In this document: positions 1 to 5,597 of the stretch, one piece after another
How positions within the stretch are numbered: the stretch's first letter is position 1
How the letters are laid out: each line of letters starts with the position of its first letter
NCBI GenBank assembly: GCA_002358955.1
Contig: DEPV01000120.1
Span: 1-5,806 of the forward strand
Origin: Erysipelothrix sp. UBA3383
Lineage (GTDB): Bacteria; Bacillota_I; Bacilli_A; Erysipelotrichales; Erysipelotrichaceae
DNA: 5,806 nucleotides
Reading direction: 5' to 3'
Translations under genes and position numbers: made by a program
The notes under the pieces: model-generated
Seen by the model: only the letters and a program-made list of their open reading frames with translations
What the model was told of the DNA's origin: nothing
Databases searched by the model: none

Positions 1-1340
1 TCACTTCCAACAGTATCATGCCACTCTTTTAAAGCCGCTTTTTCAATAACTTGTTGGTACAGTGTCTCATCGTAAGGACGGTTCATGATGATGTTGTTTT
101 TAATGGAATCATTAAACATAAAGTGGCTTTGTCGAATGTAGGCACTGTTCTCAAAGAAGGAACGATGATCCAGATCTTTAATCTCTGATCCCGCAAAACT
201 GACATTGCCTTCATAGCCTTTAAGATGCTGTGATAAGACATTCAGAAGCGTAGTCTTACCCGTTCCTGAAGGTCCATGAATCAACACTTTATCCCCTGCC
301 TTAATCTCCAGGTCTAAGCCTTCTAAGATCTTTTTATCCCCATAAGAAAATGCTAAGTCTTTCAAGTTATAATCCATGTCTGTAGATGTAATCAAGACAC
401 CATCTTGTGTACTGGGTTTAAGATCTACCAGATCATAATATATATCAACAGATGATTTCAGACGGTTGATGAAGGATACCCCACCAATCATTCCCCATAA
501 CAGGGATGAGGCAAGGTTTAGGACTACAATAATATCACCTACTCCAATTTTATTTTGTAAAAGCAGTAAACTGATGATGAAATAGTTAGAAACACTGGCA
601 ACCGTTGATACAGTGTGACTGAGTAGTTCCTGGTTCTTATTCAACTTAAAGAAATCAGCTTTGACACTTTCTAGACTTTCAATTTCGTGATTGAAGCGAT
701 CTTGAAACAGCAGTTCTTTGGAATAGGATTTAACCGTTCTGAAGCCTGATACAAGGTTTCCTAAAACATTGTTAAAGACCTTGTTTTGACGGACTGTCTT
801 CTCTTGTGCAGCACGTACTTTGGCCTCATAAAATCGTGAAATTAGGTAGAGTATAATACTGGTACCAAGACTGATGCATGCAATCGTTACAGAATATTGC
901 AGCAGTAATAGAAAACTGATGCTTGCTGAAATAAGCATGAATCCAAGATTTAATACAGACAGGAAAAAATCACGTTCAAACAGATTTACATCCGATATCA
1001 ATTGAGACTGATACGACTCGATATCTCTTGATGAGAAAGCCTCATAGTCTTGATTCATAATCTTTTGATAGGCTAAAGATCGTACCTCTTTTAAGGTATC
1101 TGCCATATAGCCAATACGTAAGAATCGCGATGTTAATTGCAGTAAGGTTGGCAGTAACATCAGCCCCATACTGATGATTAATATTCGAAGCATACCACCC
1201 AGTGAATCCACTTCTAAAACATTAAATGCATATCCCATACCATAGGTTAGTACAATATTAACAATGGCACTTAGAAATACCCCAATCGCATATAAGACCA
1301 ATTTTGGTTTATTGCGTAATAACAATTCTTTTAATGTCAT
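1..1340 (-). CDS. Half-size ABC exporter, TMD-NBD fusion (3' end cut by window edge)
   Basis: The 446 visible codons run uninterrupted to the left edge. Six hydrophobic segments are visible at about residues 14-36, 50-70, 131-149, 151-170, 243-263 and 268-288, an exporter-type transmembrane domain. A nucleotide-binding domain follows: A-loop Tyr333 in FSYGD, Walker A GPSGTGKTT at 356-364, and Q-loop Gln404 in YIRQSHFMFND. The ABC signature, Walker B and H-loop would lie beyond the window. By family knowledge such half-transporters dimerise in the cytoplasmic membrane and use ATP to export lipids, drugs or peptides; the substrate cannot be told from the sequence, and homodimer or heterodimer is open. 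The ATG at 1340 is chosen because AAAGGAG (1348-1354) sits 7 nt upstream; an ATG 4 nt earlier is in another frame. It has its own probable promoter and looks independent of the tRNA genes. No peptidase domain precedes the first membrane segment. Confidence 0.93.
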   Translation of the reverse strand, partial: MTLKELLLRNKPKLVLYAIGVFLSAIVNIVLTYGMGYAFNVLEVDSLGGMLRILIISMGLMLLPTLLQLTSRFLRIGYMADTLKEVRSLAYQKIMNQDYEAFSSRDIESYQSQLISDVNLFERDFFLSVLNLGFMLISASISFLLLLQYSVTIACISLGTSIILYLISRFYEAKVRAAQEKTVRQNKVFNNVLGNLVSGFRTVKSYSKELLFQDRFNHEIESLESVKADFFKLNKNQELLSHTVSTVASVSNYFIISLLLLQNKIGVGDIIVVLNLASSLLWGMIGGVSFINRLKSSVDIYYDLVDLKPSTQDGVLITSTDMDYNLKDLAFSYGDKKILEGLDLEIKAGDKVLIHGPSGTGKTTLLNVLSQHLKGYEGNVSFAGSEIKDLDHRSFFENSAYIRQSHFMFNDSIKNNIIMNRPYDETLYQQVIEKAALKEWHDTVGS

Positions 1341-1356
1341 TCATAAACTCCTTTAT

Positions 1357-1382
1357 TATCTTGATGCAAGCATATCAAGATA
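1357..1382. repeat. Perfect 9-bp inverted repeat in the ABC gene leader
   Basis: TATCTTGAT (1357-1365) and ATCAAGATA (1374-1382) are exact reverse complements separated by 8 nt. The right end in transcript order lies only 2 nt before the AAAGGAG ribosome binding site of the ABC gene. It could be a repressor operator, or an RNA hairpin that limits ribosome access. No T-tract follows it, so it is not a terminator. The structure is seen; the role is inference. Confidence 0.55.
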
Positions 1383-1472
1383 TTCAACATTTAATATTCA
1401 TTTGACCTAAGCTGTCATTTATCATCCCTAAGATGCATCCATACATCACTTAGATGAGCATTTCGAAACTCA

Positions 1473-1501
1473 ATAGTAGCAAATCTTGTATCCCCATTCA
1501 A
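1473..1501 (-). promoter_or_regulatory. Probable sigma-A promoter of the ABC exporter gene
   Basis: On the minus strand a -35 of TTGAAT (1496-1501) is spaced 17 nt from a -10 of TACTAT (1473-1478). A TG dinucleotide one base before the -10 gives an extended -10 (TGC-TACTAT). Transcription would start near 1466 and leave a leader of about 125 nt before the ATG. It lies just after the tRNA terminator, which suits an independent unit. Each hexamer matches consensus at four of six positions, so the call is moderate. Confidence 0.5.
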
Positions 1502-1524
1502 TACAATGTGATCAGAAGAAGACG

Positions 1525-1551
1525 AAAAAAAACTTACTATCGCTAGTAAGT
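1525..1551 (-). terminator. Rho-independent terminator of the tRNA cluster
   Basis: On the minus strand a perfect 8-bp stem ACTTACTA/TAGTAAGT (1544-1551 with 1532-1539) closes a GCGA loop, a GNRA tetraloop. It runs directly into eight T residues (1532-1525), the last T of the stem included. It begins 13 nt after the CCA end of the downstream tRNA-Glu gene and ends the tRNA unit before the ABC promoter. Confidence 0.9.
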
Positions 1552-1564
1552 GTAATTTTTAATA

Positions 1565-1640
1565 TGGTGACCCGTACGGGATTCGAACCCGTGAATGCAT
1601 GCGTGAAAGGCATGTGAGTTAACCGTTTCTCCAACGGGCC
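1565..1640 (-). tRNA. tRNA-Glu(UUC), downstream copy
   Basis: This is a 76-nt cloverleaf with encoded CCA (1567-1565). The acceptor pair is GGCCCGT/ACGGGTC with discriminator A73. The D-stem is GAG/CTC, the anticodon stem is CATGC/GCATG, and the T-arm is ACGGG-TTCGAAT-CCCGT. The loop CTTTCAC places anticodon TTC at 1607-1605, reading Glu codons GAA and GAG. It lies 7 nt after tRNA-Asn and is identical base for base to the copy at 1894-1969. Glu-tRNA made in the cell charges both tRNA-Glu and, in GatCAB organisms, tRNA-Gln; this tRNA starts with G1-C72 and so should not be amidated. Confidence 0.97.
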
Positions 1641-1647
1641 TTATAAA

Positions 1648-1723
1648 TGGCGCTTGATACAGGATTCGAACCTGTGACCCACTGGTTAACAGCCAGTTGC
1701 TCTACCTGCTGAGCTAATCAAGC
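1648..1723 (-). tRNA. tRNA-Asn(GUU), downstream copy
   Basis: This is a 76-nt cloverleaf with encoded CCA (1650-1648). The acceptor pair is GCTTGAT/ATCAAGC with discriminator G73, as expected for Asn. The D-stem is GCTC/GAGC, the anticodon stem is ACTGG/CCAGT, and the T-arm is ACAGG-TTCGAAT-CCTGT. The loop CTGTTAA places anticodon GTT at 1690-1688, reading AAC and AAU. The first pair is G1-C72, unlike the U1-A72 I recall for E. coli and B. subtilis tRNA-Asn. It is identical to the copy at 1978-2053 and is the first gene of its two-tRNA unit. Confidence 0.97.
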
Positions 1724-1741
1724 ACTTCTAATTGCTTACAA

Positions 1742-1770
1742 ATTATACACTATTAGATTTGGTAATACAA
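1742..1770 (-). promoter_or_regulatory. Promoter of the downstream tRNA-Asn/tRNA-Glu pair
   Basis: On the minus strand a -35 of TTGTAT (1765-1770) and a perfect -10 TATAAT (1742-1747) are separated by exactly 17 nt. The predicted start near 1735 leaves about a 12-nt leader before tRNA-Asn. The surrounding sequence aligns with the promoter of the other tRNA pair, supporting descent from one duplicated unit. Confidence 0.75.
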
Positions 1771-1893
1771 GTGTTAATTTGAACTTTAGCAGAAATTCTA
1801 CAAGTTAATGTAATCAGTATCAAACAATACAGTTTTCTTCAATTTAGTGAAGAGTTTTAATCCATCCAAACTGGATGAGTTGAAAATAAAATA

Positions 1894-1969
1894 TGGTGAC
1901 CCGTACGGGATTCGAACCCGTGAATGCATGCGTGAAAGGCATGTGAGTTAACCGTTTCTCCAACGGGCC
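1894..1969 (-). tRNA. tRNA-Glu(UUC), upstream copy
   Basis: Identical over all 76 nt to the tRNA-Glu at 1565-1640, with anticodon TTC at 1936-1934 and encoded CCA at 1896-1894. It follows tRNA-Asn after an 8-nt spacer (1970-1977). No convincing terminator follows it, unlike the downstream copy, so its transcript may run on into the second pair. Confidence 0.97.
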
Positions 1970-1977
1970 TTATAATA

Positions 1978-2053
1978 TGGCGCTTGATACAGGATTCGAA
2001 CCTGTGACCCACTGGTTAACAGCCAGTTGCTCTACCTGCTGAGCTAATCAAGC
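1978..2053 (-). tRNA. tRNA-Asn(GUU), upstream copy
   Basis: Identical over all 76 nt to the tRNA-Asn at 1648-1723, with encoded CCA at 1980-1978, a GTT anticodon, discriminator G73 and the same G1-C72 first pair. It is the first gene after its own promoter. It lies about 120 nt downstream of the last gene of the gat operon, separated from it by a hairpin terminator. Confidence 0.97.
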
Positions 2054-2074
2054 ACTTCTCTAAATTGCTTGTTA

Positions 2075-2103
2075 AATATACCATAAGTAAATTGATAGTG
2101 CAA
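2075..2103 (-). promoter_or_regulatory. Promoter of the upstream tRNA-Asn/tRNA-Glu pair
   Basis: On the minus strand a -35 of TTGCAC (2098-2103) and a -10 of TATATT (2075-2080) are separated by 17 nt. A TG one base before the -10 makes an extended -10 (TGG-TATATT). The leader to tRNA-Asn is 3 nt longer than in the other copy. The sequence is homologous to the promoter at 1742-1770, which strengthens both calls. Confidence 0.7.
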
Positions 2104-2167
2104 GTAAAGTTTTCAGTTATTTGTGAAAAGCGACTAATATTGTCATAAAGCCTTTAGAATAAGGGAA

Positions 2168-2187
2168 AACCGGCTATTCAGCCGGTT
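2168..2187 (-). terminator. Hairpin terminator overlapping the end of the last gat-operon gene
   Basis: On the minus strand a perfect 8-bp stem AACCGGCT/AGCCGGTT (2180-2187 with 2168-2175) closes a GAAT loop. It is followed by only two more T residues before CCCTT, giving a run of four T in all. The TAG stop codon at 2176-2174 spans the loop-stem junction, so the left arm and most of the loop are coding sequence. The stem is GC-rich and well placed between the operon and the tRNA promoter. The short T-tract makes its efficiency uncertain. Confidence 0.7.
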
Positions 2188-2851
2188 CTTTTACTTCTTC
2201 ATTGTCTTCTTCTTTGTCAGTTTCTTCTTTAACACTTGGCTTTGCAGCTTCATCGCGTTCTGCTTGGCGTCGCCATAATTCATCCACCCACTCTTGAGAA
2301 TAAGGTGTTGTTACAAAGGTATAAGCGATATCACTCATGTCGGCATTTTTTGTACCCACTTGTAGAATGAAGTTCTCATCGCCCACTAAACCATTGTGTA
2401 CAGCGATTTCAAGATCATAGCGTTCCAGTGTTCCATCATCATGGAAATACTCTGCAACGGGCAATTGATTAACAACGGCAGCATAGGCACTAGCATTAAC
2501 TGCAGTGATGGTTTCCTTGCTAGCATCAGCTGAAGTTACAAGTGCAATACGAAGAGTTCCAGTAACTAATGTTGAAGATACACTTTCAATATGATCCAAT
2601 TCAAGAAGGCTTGCTTCTAAAGTCTTAAGGTGTTCATCACTAATCACATTATCAAATTGTCCATCAAGGCGATTTCCAAGTACTGGCTTGTTAGCAGCTT
2701 TCAGGGCAACAATGCCTTCGTAAAGGAAATAAGATCCTGGAATTGCAAATACAAGCAAGCAAATGATGATTGCTTTAAAAGACCAATCTTTAGTTAATGA
2801 GTTTTTAGAACCTGTTTTTTTATTTTGTTTTTGTTTGGGTTTTGTAGTCAT
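2174..2851 (-). CDS. Single-pass membrane-anchored protein of unknown function (225 aa)
   Basis: I do not recognise this family. A Lys-rich, very basic N-terminus (residues 1-26) precedes one hydrophobic segment at about 27-46. By the positive-inside rule the N-terminus is cytoplasmic and residues 50-225 lie outside the membrane. There is no lipobox or clear signal-peptidase site, so it is probably an uncleaved anchor. The outer part has alternating beta-like and helical stretches (about 60-180). An acidic low-complexity tail (207-225, rich in Glu, Asp and Lys) ends the protein. No Cys is present outside the anchor, and no catalytic motif is visible. The start is well supported: AAGGAGG (2858-2864) lies 6 nt upstream of the ATG. 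It follows gatB by 35 nt with no promoter or terminator seen between, so it is probably co-transcribed with gatCAB. A functional link to tRNA amidation is not shown. Confidence 0.85.
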   Translation of the reverse strand: MTTKPKQKQNKKTGSKNSLTKDWSFKAIIICLLVFAIPGSYFLYEGIVALKAANKPVLGNRLDGQFDNVISDEHLKTLEASLLELDHIESVSSTLVTGTLRIALVTSADASKETITAVNASAYAAVVNQLPVAEYFHDDGTLERYDLEIAVHNGLVGDENFILQVGTKNADMSDIAYTFVTTPYSQEWVDELWRRQAERDEAAKPSVKEETDKEEDNEEVKEPAE

Positions 2852-2886
2852 ACAATACCTCCTTAATCCTTTTTATTGTAATGTAT

Positions 2887-4305
2887 TTAATTGTGTTTCT
2901 CAAGCATACGCACTGCAATCTGGTTTGCAAGCTTTGGATTAACTTGTCCTTTTGATAGTTTCATGACTTGTCCAACCACAAATCCTAAGCTTTTCTTCAG
3001 ACCGTTTTTGTAGTCTTCAATGGCTTGTGGGTTAGCATCAAGAACTTCTTGTACCCACCCTTCAATAACAGATTCATCACTGATTTGGACCATGCCTAAA
3101 TCTTTGATGGTTTGAATCGGGTCTTTTCCTTGAATTAAGTGTTCAAAGACTTCTTTAGCCTGTTTGGATGAGATGTCACCCTTTGCAATAGCATTGATAA
3201 AGTCTGATAAGTAAGCTGTACTGATCCAATCTGCATAACTGCGATCACCTTTAAGATCCAGTTGTGTTTGGATGTCTTGAGTTAACCAGTTAACAATCAG
3301 TTTGTAGTTTGAATTGTTTTCAGCAACAAGTTCAAAGTAGTTTGCTAAATCGCGATCTCTTACCAGTACCATCGCATCATATTGTGATAGATCGTATTGT
3401 TTTGCAATACGCAGTCCCTTATCCAGTGGTAACTCTGCAATCTCTTGATTTAGAATGCTTTCTGGAATTTGGATGATCGGTAGATTAGGATCTCTAAAGT
3501 AACGATAGTCTACTAATGTTTCTTTAGTACGCATGGTAATGGTAGTTTGGCTTGCTTCATCAAAACGTTTGGTTTCTTGAACAATCACGCCACCTGCTTC
3601 AATCACTTCAGTTTGGTGTTTGATTTCATACTCAATTGATTTTTGAACGTTTGCAATGGAGTTTAAGTTTTTGATTTCTACTTTGGTTCCAAATGCTTCT
3701 TGTCCTACAGGACGAATTGAGATGTTCACATCACAGCGGTATGATCCCGCTGCCATTTTTCCATCGGATATTCCCAGTTGTACTACAACTTGACGTAAAC
3801 CTTCAACATAAGCTGCTGCTTGTGCTCCGGTTCTGAAGTCTGCTTCAGTAACAACCTCAATTAAAGGTGTACCAGCACGGTTGAAATCGATTAGAGTCTT
3901 TCCGGTGTCGTGAGTTTGTTTTGCGGTATCTTCTTCCATGTGGAGTCTGTTGATGCGAATTGGCATCACTTCATTGTCCACCATGATATCAAAAGTACCA
4001 TGACTTCCTAAAGGATAGAATTGTTGTGTAATTTGGTATCCTTTTGATAAGTCAGAGTAGTAATAGTTTTTACGGTCAAAACGAATTAGAGGATCTACGT
4101 CCATCTTTAAAGCTTTGGCTAAGTTAACACTTAAATCTACAGCTTTCTTATTCACTGATGGTAAAGTACCAGGATATGCTAAATCAATTTCATTGATGGT
4201 TGTATTTGCCTGTGCTCCATAAGAGTTTTCAGATCCTGAGAACATTTTTGATTGTGTATTTAGAGCACAATGGATTTCTATACCAATAACTGCTTCGTAT
4301 TTCAT
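2887..4305 (-). CDS. gatB: Asp/Glu-tRNA amidotransferase subunit B
   Basis: GatB is the subunit of cytoplasmic GatCAB that binds the misacylated tRNA, phosphorylates the Glu (or Asp) on it with ATP, and receives ammonia from GatA. The 472 residues match the usual family length of about 475. Visible marks are VIGIEIH (6-12) with His12, HMEEDTAK (122-129) with Glu125, and the family signature IDFNRAGTPLIEV (139-151) with Glu150. The positions agree with the metal-binding residues I recall from S. aureus GatB. The C-terminal helical and YqeY-like tail domain covers about 300-472 and ends with GFVVGQVMKLSKGQVNPK (441-458); in this family the tail checks the tRNA's first base pair. Its ATG overlaps the gatA stop by 4 nt (ATGA), and AAAGAGG (4313-4319) inside gatA lies 7 nt upstream, indicating translational coupling. 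Confidence 0.98.
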   Translation of the reverse strand: MKYEAVIGIEIHCALNTQSKMFSGSENSYGAQANTTINEIDLAYPGTLPSVNKKAVDLSVNLAKALKMDVDPLIRFDRKNYYYSDLSKGYQITQQFYPLGSHGTFDIMVDNEVMPIRINRLHMEEDTAKQTHDTGKTLIDFNRAGTPLIEVVTEADFRTGAQAAAYVEGLRQVVVQLGISDGKMAAGSYRCDVNISIRPVGQEAFGTKVEIKNLNSIANVQKSIEYEIKHQTEVIEAGGVIVQETKRFDEASQTTITMRTKETLVDYRYFRDPNLPIIQIPESILNQEIAELPLDKGLRIAKQYDLSQYDAMVLVRDRDLANYFELVAENNSNYKLIVNWLTQDIQTQLDLKGDRSYADWISTAYLSDFINAIAKGDISSKQAKEVFEHLIQGKDPIQTIKDLGMVQISDESVIEGWVQEVLDANPQAIEDYKNGLKKSLGFVVGQVMKLSKGQVNPKLANQIAVRMLEKHN

Positions 4306-5597
4306 GCTTGTACCTCTTTCTCAACACATGCTGCGATATCTAATAAATCTTTTTCTTTAAAGAATGGTGTTGTAATGTTTAATCCCAGTGGCATATTGTC
4401 ATAGCTTCCAAAAGGAATGGTAATGCTTGGATGTCCTGAGAAGTTTTGTAATGCTAAGTGGTTTTCACCAATGGTATAAGCATCATCATTGCTGTATACA
4501 TCGACATCATCGACTTTAGGAGCAATTTGTCCACTTGCCATAACAAATAAAGCATCGATGTCATCAAAGAGTGCTGTATAACTATCCACAAGAACACGTC
4601 TTACTTTCTTCGCCTTACCAAAGACTGTATCTAGATTATCTCCAGAACTAGCATAAGCCCCAATGATGTAGCGAATGCGAGCTTGTGATCCAATGCCTTG
4701 AGTACGTGAGTTAATCATGATCTCTTCCAGTGAATCACCATCCACTTGTTCACCAAAGCGAACACCATCCAGTGATGCGTGTGATGATAATGCTCCTACA
4801 TTTGAAATGATGTTGTAAATTGGTAAGATTGAACGTAAGTATGTCATTGGCATTTCTTTTTCAACAACAATCGCACCTTGTGCTTCAAGTAAAGCTTTCA
4901 TGTTCTCAATTGAAGATCCAACAACATCTTGATCCATAACACCATGAACGGATGTAAAGATACCAATGCGTTTTCCTTTTAATAATTCAAGAGTCGGTGT
5001 GTAATCTTCAACAGCTTCTGATGATGATTGTAGATCTAAGTCATCTCTTCCTGAAATCACTTGAAGACCTGTAGCAATGTCATTTACATTGGATGCAAAT
5101 AATCCAACATGGTCTAAGCTTGCTGCAAACGGAATTACACCATAACGAGAGATGCGCCCAAATGTAGGTTTGAGTCCTACAATACCGCAGTATGCTGCAG
5201 GTTTACGAATGGAATCACCCGTGTCTGAACCAACACTTAAGCGAACTTGTCCACTTGCTACGAGTGCTGCACTACCACTTGATGAGCCACCTGTAATACG
5301 TGTTGTATCGTGTGGGTTAAGACTTGCTCCTGTATAAGCTTGACGTCCTGATCCACCCATTGCTAATTCATCCATTGCTGTTTTAGCAACAATGTTAGCT
5401 CCAGCATCGATCAGTTTATCCACAACTGTAGCATTGAACGTTGATTTATAGTTTTGTAATATTTTTGATGAGGCTGTCGTATAGGTATCTTTCATGTTGA
5501 CATTGTCTTTAATGGCAACATCAAATCCTGCTAAGAGTCCTTCTTGTTTTGCTTCCATATTCACTTCAGAAACAATTGCATTGTATTTGTTATCCAT
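4302..5597 (-). CDS. gatA: Asp/Glu-tRNA amidotransferase subunit A (glutaminase)
   Basis: GatA hydrolyses glutamine and passes the ammonia to GatB in the GatCAB complex. It belongs to the amidase-signature family. The Ser-cisSer-Lys triad is visible as Lys30 in AIKDNV, Ser105 in the run GGSSSGSAALVASG (103-116), and nucleophile Ser129 in SDTGDSIRKPA (124-134). The spacings of 75 and 24 residues equal those of S. aureus GatA (Lys79, Ser154, Ser178, from memory). The protein is 431 residues against a usual 480-490, and most of the missing length is N-terminal to Lys30. The short start is real in this sequence: upstream in frame a TGA occurs eight codons before the ATG with no ATG, GTG or TTG between. 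The residue before the nucleophile is Asp128, where most homologues have Gly. The ATG overlaps the gatC stop by 1 nt (TAATG), and only a weak AAGGTG precedes it, so coupling to gatC translation is likely. Confidence 0.97.
   Translation of the reverse strand: MDNKYNAIVSEVNMEAKQEGLLAGFDVAIKDNVNMKDTYTTASSKILQNYKSTFNATVVDKLIDAGANIVAKTAMDELAMGGSGRQAYTGASLNPHDTTRITGGSSSGSAALVASGQVRLSVGSDTGDSIRKPAAYCGIVGLKPTFGRISRYGVIPFAASLDHVGLFASNVNDIATGLQVISGRDDLDLQSSSEAVEDYTPTLELLKGKRIGIFTSVHGVMDQDVVGSSIENMKALLEAQGAIVVEKEMPMTYLRSILPIYNIISNVGALSSHASLDGVRFGEQVDGDSLEEIMINSRTQGIGSQARIRYIIGAYASSGDNLDTVFGKAKKVRRVLVDSYTALFDDIDALFVMASGQIAPKVDDVDVYSNDDAYTIGENHLALQNFSGHPSITIPFGSYDNMPLGLNITTPFFKEKDLLDIAACVEKEVQA

Larger units (their letters stand above)
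1561..2105 (-). repeat. Tandem duplication of a promoter-tRNA-Asn-tRNA-Glu unit
   Basis: Two units of about 212 and 216 nt (1561-1772 and 1890-2105) carry the same order: promoter, tRNA-Asn, a 7- or 8-nt spacer, tRNA-Glu. The tRNA bodies are identical between units. The promoters align from a shared ACTTG at the -35 to AAGCAATT after the -10, but with many substitutions, and the leader and spacers carry small indels. A 117-nt stretch (1773-1889) between the units has no gene. It contains only weak short hairpins, so read-through from the upstream pair into the downstream pair is possible. Confidence 0.9.

Noticed and set aside
1342..1344. Alternative ATG 4 nt upstream of the ABC gene start
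   Set aside because: It is in a different frame from the exporter, and the 7-nt spacing from AAAGGAG favours the ATG at 1340.
1836..1853. TCTTCA/TGAAGA inverted repeat in the spacer between tRNA pairs
   Set aside because: A 6-bp AT-rich stem is expected by chance in such DNA. On the transcribed strand it is followed by AAAA, not T residues.
1863..1877. Hairpin CATCCA-GTT-TGGATG after the upstream tRNA-Glu as a possible terminator
   Set aside because: The stem is only 6 bp with a 3-nt loop, and it is followed by GATTAAAA on the minus strand without a T-tract.
1561..2105. Two spaced repeats as a CRISPR array or insertion sequence
   Set aside because: The repeated segments fold into complete tRNA cloverleafs with CCA ends. 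There are only two units, and no transposase, terminal inverted repeats or target duplication is seen.
5152..5337. 61-codon open frame on the plus strand
   Set aside because: It is entirely antisense to gatA over its most conserved catalytic region. It has no ribosome binding site, and its composition (many Pro, Leu and Arg) is what the complement of gatA codons gives.
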